DNA of 64,000 nt, taken from assembly GCF_947499295.1 (NCBI RefSeq), contig NZ_CANMNP010000002.1, positions 248,001-312,000 on the forward strand, given 5' to 3'. The position numbers and the translations under genes were made by a program. Positions 1 to 8,523 of this stretch are shown one piece after another. The DNA comes from an uncultured Roseibium sp. Its GTDB lineage: Bacteria; Pseudomonadota; Alphaproteobacteria; Rhizobiales; Stappiaceae. Within the stretch, counting starts at the first letter, position 1; every line of letters starts with the position of its first letter. The notes beneath the pieces are model-generated. The model searched no databases. It saw only the letters and a list, made by a program, of their open reading frames with translations, and was not told the origin of the DNA.

Positions 1-683
1 TGTCTGTTCAAAACACGCTGCTCTGGTTTTGCCTCTTCATGTTGGCGTTGCCGGCAGGGCTAGGGATCGCTTTGCTTGTGAACCAGACCGCTCCAGGCGT
101 TTGGCTCTACAGGTCGCTCTTTTTCTTTCCCTTTGTGATCTCTCAAGTCGTTGTCGGCCTGATTTTCACTTGGTTTTACGACCCCCGCTTTGGGCTGGTC
201 GGCAAACTTTGGGACAGGATGGGGGCAACACCCCCTGCAATTCTGGGAGAGCCAGGTCTCGTCAATTTCGGCCTGATTGCAGCGGGCCTTTGGCCCCAGA
301 CCGCATTTTGCGCCCTGATTTACCTGACAGGGCTCTGCAATCTGTCACAGGACCAGATCGAAGCGGCAAGACTAGACAATGCAAAGGGATGGAAACTGCT
401 GCGTTATATCATCCTTCCGCAATTGCGTTCGGCGACGTTCATTGCCTTCCTTGTGACGGCTATTGGCGCACTGCGGTCATACGACCTCATTGTGATCATG
501 ACAGACGGCGGGCCCTACGGCTCATCACGGGTGCTTTCCTATTTCATGTATGAGCAGGCCCTGTCTGAATACGGCACCCGTCAGGGATATGGAGCAGCCA
601 TAGCCGTTGTGCTCTTCCTGCTGACCATGACCGTGCTCAGCATCTTCATCTGGCGAACGCTCAAGTCAGAGGCGGAAGACTAG
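1..683 (+). CDS. Sugar-type ABC transporter permease (MalF/UgpA-like), 5' end cut off by the window
   Basis: Inner-membrane permease half of a carbohydrate-type ABC importer. The frame is open from the first bases with no stop, so the true start lies outside the window and about 226 residues are visible. Several hydrophobic segments are present. The cytoplasmic EAA loop that docks on the ATPase is recognisable as EAARLDNAKGWKLLRYIILP. The downstream permease begins 3 bases after this stop, so the two should form a heterodimeric channel in one operon. The substrate cannot be told: the binding protein and ATPase must lie upstream, outside the window. Confident for family, not for substrate. Confidence 0.9.
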   Translation, partial: SVQNTLLWFCLFMLALPAGLGIALLVNQTAPGVWLYRSLFFFPFVISQVVVGLIFTWFYDPRFGLVGKLWDRMGATPPAILGEPGLVNFGLIAAGLWPQTAFCALIYLTGLCNLSQDQIEAARLDNAKGWKLLRYIILPQLRSATFIAFLVTAIGALRSYDLIVIMTDGGPYGSSRVLSYFMYEQALSEYGTRQGYGAAIAVVLFLLTMTVLSIFIWRTLKSEAED

Positions 684-686
684 GCG

Positions 687-1538
687 ATGTTTCCAAAACC
701 CATCGAACATGCGCCGCCGGTGACAAGATACCTCTACAATCTGCTTTTACCTGTCTGCGTAATTGTCTGGTTGCTGCCTCTATTGGCTGTGTTTGTGACG
801 TCTGTTCGCTCACAAGCCGATATCACGCGCGGCAACATTATGGGGTGGCCATCGGAGATCCAGATTTTTCAGAACTATGGTGCTGTCCTGACTGAGTCCG
901 ATTTTGTCTCCCATTTCCTGAATACGATCAACATTACCGTACCAAGCGCGCTCTTGGCTGTCTGCATTGCCACCCTGGCGGGATACGCACTTGCAATCCA
1001 TCGGATCCGGATTGGCGCGACAGTGTTTTTGCTCTTTCTGGCCGGAAATTTTGTCCCGTTTCAAATCCTGCTGGTCCCGGTCCGCAATCTTGCTCTGGAG
1101 ACCGGGCTCTATGACACTGCGACCGGTCTGGTCTTGTTTCACGCCGCGTTTCAAACCGGATTTTGCACCTTGCTGGCACGCAATTTCATCAGGGAACTTC
1201 CGTTTGAGCTGATCGAGACCGCAAGGCTGGACGGCGTCGGCGAAAGGCAGATCTTTTTGCGTATTGTATTGCCGTTGATCAAGCCGGTCCTGGCCGCAAT
1301 GATGATCCTTGTTTTCACATTCGTCTGGAATGATTTTTTCTGGGCGACTTCACTCACCCAGAGCAATGATACGCGCCCGATAACAGCTGCAATACAGTCC
1401 TTGAATGGACAGTTCGTCAGTCGTCATCATCTGGTCTCCGCTGCCTCGCTCCTGGCTGCTTTGCCGCCGGTCATTTTGTTTTTTCTGATGCAAAAACACT
1501 TCACGGCCGGGCTCACACTCGGGGCGAGCAAGGGGTAG
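687..1538 (+). CDS. Sugar-type ABC transporter permease (MalG/UgpE-like)
   Basis: Second inner-membrane permease of the same importer, 283 aa, normal length for the MalG group. The first hydrophobic segment is near residues 18-38, and the EAA motif appears as ETARLDGVGERQIFLRIVLP near residues 177-196. The ATG is 3 bases after the preceding stop, which indicates translational coupling. The operon appears to end here: the next 200 bases hold no gene and the following gene is on the other strand. Substrate unknown. Confidence 0.92.
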   Translation: MFPKPIEHAPPVTRYLYNLLLPVCVIVWLLPLLAVFVTSVRSQADITRGNIMGWPSEIQIFQNYGAVLTESDFVSHFLNTINITVPSALLAVCIATLAGYALAIHRIRIGATVFLLFLAGNFVPFQILLVPVRNLALETGLYDTATGLVLFHAAFQTGFCTLLARNFIRELPFELIETARLDGVGERQIFLRIVLPLIKPVLAAMMILVFTFVWNDFFWATSLTQSNDTRPITAAIQSLNGQFVSRHHLVSAASLLAALPPVILFFLMQKHFTAGLTLGASKG

Positions 1539-1599
1539 CACTCGTGCCGCGTTGAGGTAGCCTGCGTTTTTCCAAATGTGCTCTCAACCTCTTTGGAGC

Positions 1600-1610
1600 G
1601 GGAGCGCTTT
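1600..1610. promoter_or_regulatory. LacI-operator-like half site downstream of the ABC permease operon
   Basis: GGGAGCGCTTT contains the AGCGCT core seen in many alphaproteobacterial LacI-family sugar operators (TGGGAGCGCTCCCA type). Only the left half is good. It lies behind the permease gene rather than in front of a sugar gene, so it may be a chance match or a relic. Confidence 0.15.
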
Positions 1611-1639
1611 GACGACGTTGGTCTGTCAGCCTCGCACTG

Positions 1640-1672
1640 GACTGCAGATAATCCATTGCCTTCAATGCAGTC
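1640..1672. terminator. Possible hairpin after the ABC permease operon
   Basis: GACTGCA and TGCAGTC form a perfect 7-bp stem around a 19-base loop that itself contains CATTG/CAATG. There is no T run after it, so if it terminates the permease operon it is not a classical intrinsic terminator. Confidence 0.25.
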
Positions 1673-1743
1673 TCATGTGCCGCTCATGAACCTTGCCGAC
1701 GTCGAAAGCCGATGGAGAAGATCATCTACTCTCTAAAAGCATG

Positions 1744-2196
1744 TCAGAGACTAATGGCGGTTTCTTCCTTGCCGGTCTTGATGACCACCATTGTAAAGAA
1801 GCGGGCGACGTTGCTTTGGTCGCGAAACAGACGCTCGCACAGACGGTCATATTCCTCCATGTCCCGCAATCGAAGCATCAGGACGACATCGCTTGCACCC
1901 GTGACCGCATAAGCGTTGGAGACGGCTTCTTCTGCCGCCACGCTGTCCAGAAAGCGGCGCATATGCTGTTCGCCGTGCAGTTTCAGTTCAACGGTTACAA
2001 TAGCCTTGATAACCCGTCCGGCTTTGGCTGGGTTCAAAATGGCGACCACGCGATCGATAAAACCGTTTTTTCTGAGCCGCTGCACGCGGCGCAGACAGGT
2101 AGACGGCGAGAGACCTACCTTGTCTGCCAGTTCCACATTCGTGCGCGAAGCATCGTGCTGGATGAAGTTCAATATTTTGCGGTCTATTCGGTCCAT
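1744..2196 (-). CDS. Lrp/AsnC family transcriptional regulator
   Basis: DNA-binding regulator of 150 aa, usual length for the family. The N-terminal AsnC-type winged helix covers about residues 1-60, beginning DRIDRKILNFIQHDASRTNV with recognition-helix region LSPSTCLRRVQRL. The C-terminal RAM (ligand-sensing, oligomerising) domain follows, with the typical sequence AYAVTGASDVVLMLRLRDME. Such proteins usually sense an amino acid and control a neighbouring transport or catabolic gene. It is divergent from the Gate-domain membrane protein at 2314, and a perfect dyad lies between them, so that gene is the likely target as well as itself. Effector unknown. Confidence 0.93.
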   Translation of the reverse strand: MDRIDRKILNFIQHDASRTNVELADKVGLSPSTCLRRVQRLRKNGFIDRVVAILNPAKAGRVIKAIVTVELKLHGEQHMRRFLDSVAAEEAVSNAYAVTGASDVVLMLRLRDMEEYDRLCERLFRDQSNVARFFTMVVIKTGKEETAISL

Positions 2197-2223
2197 CTGA
2201 AAAGCCTATTCATTCAGCAAATC

Positions 2224-2242
2224 TTTGCAATAAAATTGCAAA
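2224..2242. promoter_or_regulatory. Perfect dyad, candidate operator of the adjacent Lrp/AsnC regulator
   Basis: TTTGCAAT-AAA-ATTGCAAA is a perfect inverted repeat with 8-bp arms. A third half-like copy, ATGCAATTTT, begins at 2246. The site lies between the divergent Lrp/AsnC gene and the Gate-domain gene, where an autoregulatory Lrp-family operator would be expected. Assignment to this regulator is inference. Confidence 0.6.
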
Positions 2243-2313
2243 ACCATGCAATTTTAGACCACAAATTCGAAGCGAGCCAAGCTAGGACTGAGGCAACTTT
2301 TTAGGAGCCTTGA

Positions 2314-3285
2314 ATGTCGGTCATCGCAAAAATATTCCGAAAAACGCTTGAACCAATTGAGATCTACTGGGTACTGGCGCGTGTTATGATACCTATAACA
2401 ATCGGAGCCGAGGTGCTCTCGAGACTGGGTGTGATCGAAGTGGTCGCGCCAGTCTTCGCACCTGTTATGAACCTTGTCGGCCTCCCTTCAGAGCTTGGCC
2501 TGGCTTGGCTGACCGCCATGCTGGTTGGGATCTGGGGGGCTGTGCCGCTTCTCTTCACACTGGTGCCCGTCTCGTCCTTGAGTGTTGCGGACGTCACAAT
2601 TTTTTCTGCGCTTGTCTTGTTTGCGCACGGGTTGCCCGTTGAGCAGAAAATCATCCGGATGGCTGGCCCCGGCATGACCGTCACGACAACGCTGCGCATT
2701 GTGGGAGGGCTCCTCTATGCATTTCTGTTGCACACGGTACTGCAAATGACGGGATGGCTGTCTGCTCCGGTTGCACCTGCCTGGATACCCTTAAGCACCA
2801 CACCGGACTGGTTCGAGTTTTTCTTCGGATTCGCCCAGGCCATGATCTGGATGCTGGTCGTCCTTGTCGCTCTTTTCTGGTTCCTGGAAGTCCTGAAGGT
2901 GACCGGGGTTTTGCAATGGATCATGTCCGCCTTGGCACCGGTTCTGCGCCTTGCGGGCATTCGCGGTGAAGCCGGATACCTGACTGCGGTGGGTCTGTTT
3001 TTGGGCATCTCTTATGGCGCCGGCCTGCTGATCCGGGAAGCGCGGTCAGGCGCGGTGTCACCGCGGCAGGTTTTTGTGTCTTGCGTGTTTATGGGGTTTG
3101 CGCACAGCGTTATTGAAGACACGCTTTTGATGATCGCTCTAGGGGCCGATGTTTATGGTGTGCTGGTCGGACGGCTTTGCTTTGCCATTGCGGCCACCGC
3201 CATCATTGCTGCTCTGCTTCGTCGACTGTCTGACAATGCCTTCTTCCAGCACATGTACCGGCTAGAGAGGGCAAAAACTGGGTAA
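2314..3285 (+). CDS. Gate-domain (nucleoside recognition domain) membrane protein
   Basis: Polytopic inner-membrane protein of 323 aa with two Gate-like halves (PF07670 type): roughly residues 20-150 and 180-310. Each has long hydrophobic helices with Gly/Pro-rich turns, for example LGLAWLTAMLVGIWGAVPLL and FLGISYGAGLLIREARSG. Gate domains occur in concentrative nucleoside transporters and in uncharacterised YjiH/SpmA-like proteins. The substrate here is unknown. A clear Shine-Dalgarno (TAGGAG, 2302-2307) precedes the ATG. Divergence from an Lrp/AsnC regulator suggests amino-acid- or metabolite-responsive expression and a transport role, which is inference. Confidence 0.85.
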   Translation: MSVIAKIFRKTLEPIEIYWVLARVMIPITIGAEVLSRLGVIEVVAPVFAPVMNLVGLPSELGLAWLTAMLVGIWGAVPLLFTLVPVSSLSVADVTIFSALVLFAHGLPVEQKIIRMAGPGMTVTTTLRIVGGLLYAFLLHTVLQMTGWLSAPVAPAWIPLSTTPDWFEFFFGFAQAMIWMLVVLVALFWFLEVLKVTGVLQWIMSALAPVLRLAGIRGEAGYLTAVGLFLGISYGAGLLIREARSGAVSPRQVFVSCVFMGFAHSVIEDTLLMIALGADVYGVLVGRLCFAIAATAIIAALLRRLSDNAFFQHMYRLERAKTG

Positions 3286-4202
3286 GCAAACCTTTGTCGG
3301 TGTTTGGCAATGGGCCTGAAGAAGAGGTGACAAGGCATGCCTGTCCCTGGAATGGGAGCGCCCTTCCAAGGTTGGGCGATGACATGCCGAACAACTCCCG
3401 GGATCGGGCAGTCCCTCATTGAGGTCGGTTGGTTTTCAGTCGAACAATTCGCCCGCTCATCTGATTGCCTTTCAGGGGGCGCAGCTGTTGCGTTCAAACG
3501 GGTGAACCTTGATGCATCAAGGCCCTCAGCCTTACCAACTGCCGGATGCCGGGCGGTGGTAGCCTCATCTCCTGGTAATGAAATTCAGCTTTTATATTTT
3601 GCTTACTAATCTTTTTTTTATAAGAAACTCAGTGTTTTGGATAAATTTAGTTGCAAAGCTTTCAAGCTGGTGCTGATAATCGATGCCAGAAAGATGTGTC
3701 TGTCAGAAAATTTTTAGGCATTCGGAAAACAGCGACGCATCCAGGGTGATTGAACAAACAACGTCGCCAAAAAAATGTCGGCTTCAGGGACGGATGACAA
3801 GGGAGAAGTCCCAAGACGAAGGCGTTGAAAGCAGTGACTAAACTCCGGGTTTGCGGAGCTCTAACCGCCGTTCAGGCAAAGACGATCGGGAGGGATCCGA
3901 AAAAGGACGGAGGTCCAGCAAGAATGACCTGTCTCTTGGGTATTCAACCGTGAAGATTCCGGAAACCCTAGGTCTGACCAGCGTTGGGGGTGCTGTCTGA
4001 AAATCAAGGAGAATGCTCAAACAGTTGGGTTTTACCCAATTGCCCGCAAGCGGCTCACAATATCGGTTTTACCGCAACGAAGTGTGGAGACATCGATCCA
4101 AATTGGCGCTTGCCTTGCCCCGTGAGACTTCGCGAAACGTTGTTGGGGTCCAAAAGAAAGCCGGAAAACCGGTTGGAATACAATGTTCAGGGAGGAACAG
4201 AA
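3286..4202. other. 0.9-kb stretch without a convincing gene
   Basis: No open frame here looks like a protein: candidates are short, lack a ribosome-binding site, and have unnatural composition. Visible structure is limited to a T-rich stretch near 3610 and a 9-bp hairpin with a TTT loop at 4022-4042 (CAGTTGGGT/ACCCAATTG, one G-T pair). The last part must carry the promoter and leader of the ABC importer starting at 4203. A small RNA or a decayed gene is possible but not shown. Confidence 0.5.
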
Positions 4203-5228
4203 ATGAACAGAAAAGCCGCAGTTTTTGCAGGTTCGCTTGTGGTGTTTGCAGCCAGCGCATCGATGGCTCACGCCGACAAACTCACCCTTTACTGCAGTGC
4301 GCAGGAGGACTGGTGCCAGTTGATGGCGCGCAGTTTCGAAGATGCAACCGGCATCGACGTCAATATGACACGCAAGTCTTCAGGTGAAACCTTCGCACAG
4401 ATCCGCGCCGAGTCTTCCAATCCAAAAGGAGACGTTTGGTGGGGTGGCACCGGTGATCCGCATTTGCAAGCTGCTGAGGAAGGCCTGACCGCCGAATATG
4501 TTTCTCCCATGCGGGATCAGCTGCACGACTGGGCAATTAGCCAGGCTGAAAGCGCAGGAAACAGGACAATCGGGATCTATTCCGGTGCACTCGGATACGG
4601 CTACAACAGCGATCTTCTGGCCGCAAACAATCTGCCGGAGCCGGCATGTTGGAAGGACCTTCTGAAACCCGAATACAAGGGTCATGTCCAGATGGCAAAC
4701 CCGAACTCTTCCGGCACCGCTTACACGACGCTTGCCTCCATGGTGCAGATTTTTGGTGAGGACGAGGGCTTTGAATTCATGAAGGGCCTCCACGCCAACA
4801 TCAACCAGTATACCAAATCCGGTTCCGCTCCGATCAAGGCTGCCGGTCGCGGCGAAAACACCATTGGTATTGTTTTCATGCATGATGCCGTCAAGCAGGC
4901 CGTCTCCGGTTTCCCGGTGAAAGTCGTCGCCCCGTGCGAAGGAACCGGCTACGAGATTGGTTCGATGTCGATCATTGACGGTGCCCGCAACATCGACGAG
5001 GCAAAGAAGTTTTATGACTGGGCGTTGAGCCCTGAGGCCCAAAACCTTGCGCTTGAGGTGAACGCGTTCCAGGTGCCGTCCAACAAAAGTGCGGAGACCT
5101 CCGAAAGCGCACCTGACATGAGCCAGATCAAGCTGATCGACTACGACTTCAAGAAATATGGGTCGTCGGATGAGCGTAAGCGCCTCTTGCAGAAATGGGA
5201 CGAGGACGTATCCACGCTGCCGCAGTAA
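4203..5228 (+). CDS. Periplasmic substrate-binding protein of an AfuABC/FbpABC-type ABC importer
   Basis: Binding protein of 341 aa. The start is set at 4203 because a strong GGGAGG site lies about 10 bases upstream and a typical Sec signal peptide follows (hydrophobic residues 7-20, cleavage after SMAHA), leaving a mature start DKLTLYCSAQEDWCQLMA. The fold signature is the iron/sugar-phosphate cluster of periplasmic proteins: ANPNSSGTAYTTLASMVQIFG and SAPIKAAGRGENTIGIVF are characteristic. Relatives bind ferric ion or, in Actinobacillus AfuA, hexose phosphates. An Fe-type tyrosine pair is not evident, so an organic or phosphorylated ligand is at least as likely. First gene of a three-gene operon. 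Confidence 0.9.
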   Translation: MNRKAAVFAGSLVVFAASASMAHADKLTLYCSAQEDWCQLMARSFEDATGIDVNMTRKSSGETFAQIRAESSNPKGDVWWGGTGDPHLQAAEEGLTAEYVSPMRDQLHDWAISQAESAGNRTIGIYSGALGYGYNSDLLAANNLPEPACWKDLLKPEYKGHVQMANPNSSGTAYTTLASMVQIFGEDEGFEFMKGLHANINQYTKSGSAPIKAAGRGENTIGIVFMHDAVKQAVSGFPVKVVAPCEGTGYEIGSMSIIDGARNIDEAKKFYDWALSPEAQNLALEVNAFQVPSNKSAETSESAPDMSQIKLIDYDFKKYGSSDERKRLLQKWDEDVSTLPQ

Positions 5229-7445
5229 GTGACTTTGACCAAACCAAATAAAGCTCCCCCGGTTCTGATCTTCTGGATCATTGCCGGGTGGGTAGGCTTC
5301 TGTCTGCTGCCCTGGTACGGCATCGAGGACGGCTTTTGGTCGTTTGAGTGGCTGATCGACGGCTACCCTTTCGACGACGACTATGCGCCTGCCGCGTTTT
5401 TGATCGCACAGGGCGAAAAACTGTGGCTGGCACCCCTTTTGATCCCGCTGGTGCTTCCGCTGTTTGCGTTGCGGTGCTCAAAGTCGGATCCGGCCTATGC
5501 CCGTTTGCTTGTGCTTGCCGGATCGATCGGCTTTGCGTGGATGATTGCCCAGGGTTTTTCCATTGGCATCCGCGGGTACAATTTCGAATGGATGAATGCG
5601 GCCTTCGGCCCGTTGGACGATCGGCAGTTTGGCATGGGATACGGCGCGATGCTTTGCGCGTCAGCCTACCTTTTTCTGCTGACGCAAGGCATCGCGGCGC
5701 GCGGAGCTGTCAACGGCGATGTCTTTGTCGTTAGTGCCATTGGTGGCGTCATCGCAATTGTCACGGCATTTGTCTTCTTTCCAATTGCAAAAATGCTGTT
5801 TGCCGCCTTCGTCACAGATGACGGCGCTTACTCGATTTTGGTCTTTTTCGACAAGTTCTTCAACGACCGGATCTGGGGCCTGGGCTGCCTGGCTGGCGCG
5901 CGTTGCGGAGCAGCATGGAACTCCCTTTTTCTCGCTGTTCTGGTTGGATTGATCACAACGCTTTTGGGCCTTGCGTTTGCGCTCGTCGTGACCCGGTCGG
6001 GCTTCCGTTACAAACGAGTGATGCGGGCACTGACGGTGTTGCCGATCATCACGCCGCCATTCGTCATTGGACTAGCGCTAATATTGCTCTTTGGTCTTTC
6101 CGGCACGATTACGGTCTATGTTTCCGAATTGTTTGGCGTGCAGCCGACGCGTTGGCTGTATGGTCTGCCTGGAGTGCTTATTGCCCAGACGCTTGCATTC
6201 ACGCCGATTGCCTTTCTGGTCCTCATCGGTGTTGTTGAAGGCGTCTCTCCTTCAATGGAAGAAGCCGCGCAGACGCTTCGGGCAAACCGTTGGCAGACCT
6301 TCAGAACTGTTTCCTTACCGCTCATGCGTCCGGGGCTCGCAAACGCATTTCTGCTCGGTTTCATCGAAAGCATGGCCGATTTCGGCAATCCGTTGGTTCT
6401 GGGCGGAAACTTTGATGTTTTGTCGACCGAGATTTTCTTTGCCATTGTCGGCGCGCAATATGATCAAGGGCGTGCAGCGGTGCTCGCAATGGTTCTGCTC
6501 TTTTTCACGCTCTCGGCGTTTTACGCCCAACGGGCCTGGCTGGGTAAGAAGAGCTACACGACAGTCTCTGGCAAGGGAGATGCGGGCGTACACCCTTTGA
6601 TGCCAAAAGGCCTTGCGGTCCCGGTTCTGACCCTTGCGCTTGCCTGGGCCGCTTTCACCGCCGTGGTCTATGCGATGATCATGTATGGCAGTGTTGTTGA
6701 GCTCTGGGGCGTCAACAATTCTCTGACATTCAAGCACTATGTGACAGCGTTCTCGGTTCGGTTTGCCGAAGAAGGGATACGATGGACCGGCGCTGCCTGG
6801 GACAGTTTTTGGACAACAATTACCATAGCTGCCATTGCGGCACCGCTGACGGCGGCCGTTGGATTGGTGACAGCCTATTTGCTGACCCGGCAGAATTTCG
6901 CCGGCAAGAACTCGTTCGAGTTCGGCACGATGCTGTCCTTCGCCATTCCCGGAACGGTCATCGGTGTGAGCTACATCTTGGCCTTCAACGTGCCTCCGAT
7001 AGAAATCACCGGGACGGGCATTATCCTCGTCGTGAGTTTCATCTTCAGGAACATGCCGGTCGGCGTGCGAGCGGGGATCGCAAGCATGTCGCAGATCGAC
7101 AAGTCGCTCGACGAGAGCTCGCTCACGCTCGGAGCCAATTCATGGCAAACCTTCCGAAGAGTGATCCTGCCCTTGTTGCGACCAGCGATCCTGGCCGCTT
7201 TGGTCTACAGTTTCGTGCGGGCGATGACTGCCATTTCCGCCGTAATTTTTCTGGTTTCAGCAGAATATGACATGGCGACCAGTTACATTATCGGGCGGGT
7301 GGAAAACAACGACTACGGTCTCGCCATTGCCTATTCCACGACACTGATCTTTGTCATGCTGGCAGCCGTCGGCCTGCTGCAGTTGCTGGTAGGCCGTGTG
7401 CAGATCGGGCGTCGAAAACACGTCGAAATGAAGGGGGCGACATGA
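5229..7445 (+). CDS. Fused double permease of an AfuB/FbpB-type ABC importer
   Basis: Inner-membrane protein of 738 aa containing two complete permease halves, so one chain forms the whole channel, as in AfuB/FbpB. Two EAA loops are visible: EEAAQTLRANRWQTFRTVSLP near residue 340 and ESSLTLGANSWQTFRRVILP near residue 638. An extra N-terminal membrane region of roughly 200 residues precedes the first half. The start is GTG, placed directly after the stop of the binding-protein gene, so translation is probably coupled. The stop overlaps the ATPase start as ATGA. Confidence 0.93.
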   Translation: MTLTKPNKAPPVLIFWIIAGWVGFCLLPWYGIEDGFWSFEWLIDGYPFDDDYAPAAFLIAQGEKLWLAPLLIPLVLPLFALRCSKSDPAYARLLVLAGSIGFAWMIAQGFSIGIRGYNFEWMNAAFGPLDDRQFGMGYGAMLCASAYLFLLTQGIAARGAVNGDVFVVSAIGGVIAIVTAFVFFPIAKMLFAAFVTDDGAYSILVFFDKFFNDRIWGLGCLAGARCGAAWNSLFLAVLVGLITTLLGLAFALVVTRSGFRYKRVMRALTVLPIITPPFVIGLALILLFGLSGTITVYVSELFGVQPTRWLYGLPGVLIAQTLAFTPIAFLVLIGVVEGVSPSMEEAAQTLRANRWQTFRTVSLPLMRPGLANAFLLGFIESMADFGNPLVLGGNFDVLSTEIFFAIVGAQYDQGRAAVLAMVLLFFTLSAFYAQRAWLGKKSYTTVSGKGDAGVHPLMPKGLAVPVLTLALAWAAFTAVVYAMIMYGSVVELWGVNNSLTFKHYVTAFSVRFAEEGIRWTGAAWDSFWTTITIAAIAAPLTAAVGLVTAYLLTRQNFAGKNSFEFGTMLSFAIPGTVIGVSYILAFNVPPIEITGTGIILVVSFIFRNMPVGVRAGIASMSQIDKSLDESSLTLGANSWQTFRRVILPLLRPAILAALVYSFVRAMTAISAVIFLVSAEYDMATSYIIGRVENNDYGLAIAYSTTLIFVMLAAVGLLQLLVGRVQIGRRKHVEMKGAT

Positions 7446-8515
7446 GCGAAACACACATTCGCAGCAAGGCCGCGCCGGTCAGGTTCGAAAAGGTGTCCAA
7501 GGTTTTCGGGAAGGATGTGGTCGCAGTCGACAACATCGACCTGGATATCGAAGCGGGAAAACTTGTAACGCTTCTGGGCCCATCCGGTTGTGGCAAGACC
7601 ACGACGCTCCGCATGATCGCGGGACTGGAGATGGCCAGTTCGGGGCGCATTCTCATCGGGGATACAGAGGTCACAAGGTTGCCGGCAACGGATCGTGATG
7701 TGTCGATGGTGTTCCAGTCCTACGCACTGTTTCCACACATGAGTGTTCTGGAAAACGTGATGTATGGCCTGACATTTTCAGGTTTCGACAAGGCCGAAGC
7801 GCGATCCCGGGCGCTTGAAGGGCTGGAACTGGTCGGTTTGAAGGGCTTCGGCGAGCGTTTGCCAAGCGAATTGTCCGGCGGTCAACAGCAACGTGTCGCG
7901 GTCGCCCGTGCTCTTGTTCTGGAGCCTCAGGTGCTGCTGTTTGACGAACCCTTGTCGAACCTTGATGCAAAATTGCGCCGACAGGTCCGCGAAGACATTC
8001 GGGCAATCCAGCAAGATCTTGGCTTGACGGTGGTATACGTCACGCACGATCAGGAGGAAGCACTCGCGGTTTCAGATGAGATTGTCGTCATGCGCAATGC
8101 ATCGATTGCTCAAATAGGCACGCCGCGGGCGCTCTATGACCAACCGGTTGATGCATTCGTTGCCGATTTCATTGGTGAAGCGAATTTGATCCCATGCGAG
8201 ATCATGGACGTTCAGGGCGAAACCGCAACTGTGGATGTTTGCGGGTACCGCTACAAGCTGGCCTCGCGCGGTTTGTCAAAAGGCGCTGCATCCATTGCTG
8301 TGCGACCGTCACGGCTGGTTTTGGGGGAAGCTGCAGGCATGCCTGCGCGCGTTGCCAAGGCGACCTATGTCGGCGTTCGAATGGAATACACACTTGAGGG
8401 CGAGTTCGGTCAGGTCTTTGCGGTGCAGGACAATGTGGATCAGACGCTGGAAGTGGGGTCGGACCTGAGGCTTTCTTTCGCAAAATCGGGTCCTGTGCTC
8501 TTGGCGGCTGAATAA
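7442..8515 (+). CDS. ABC importer ATPase (AfuC/FbpC/PotA-like)
   Basis: Cytoplasmic ATPase of 357 aa energising the importer. Walker A GPSGCGKTT is near residue 44, Q-loop VFQSYALFPHMSV near 88, signature LSGGQQQRVAVARAL near 143, Walker B VLLFDEPLSNLD near 162 and the switch histidine in VYVTHDQEEAL near 199. A C-terminal TOBE-type domain (about 245-350) is present, as in the carbohydrate/iron/polyamine uptake group. Overlaps the permease by ATGA. Ligand not defined. Confidence 0.95.
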   Translation: MSETHIRSKAAPVRFEKVSKVFGKDVVAVDNIDLDIEAGKLVTLLGPSGCGKTTTLRMIAGLEMASSGRILIGDTEVTRLPATDRDVSMVFQSYALFPHMSVLENVMYGLTFSGFDKAEARSRALEGLELVGLKGFGERLPSELSGGQQQRVAVARALVLEPQVLLFDEPLSNLDAKLRRQVREDIRAIQQDLGLTVVYVTHDQEEALAVSDEIVVMRNASIAQIGTPRALYDQPVDAFVADFIGEANLIPCEIMDVQGETATVDVCGYRYKLASRGLSKGAASIAVRPSRLVLGEAAGMPARVAKATYVGVRMEYTLEGEFGQVFAVQDNVDQTLEVGSDLRLSFAKSGPVLLAAE

Positions 8516-8523
8516 GTCTTTCC

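Noticed and set aside
3337-3609. Open frame of 90 codons in the long gap
   Set aside because: No ribosome site, composition and residue pattern unlike a protein, and no family features; treated as chance.
3703-3722. CTGTCAGAAAATTTTTAGG as a PHO box for the ABC importer
   Set aside because: Only the first half fits the PHO consensus; the second half has no TGTCA-like core and it is 480 bases from the gene.
3838-4020. Minus-strand frame of 60 codons
   Set aside because: Proline/arginine-rich mixture with no recognisable motif; it lies in the leader of the ABC importer.
6091-6600. 169-codon frame inside the double permease gene
   Set aside because: Out-of-frame shadow of a clear ABC permease.
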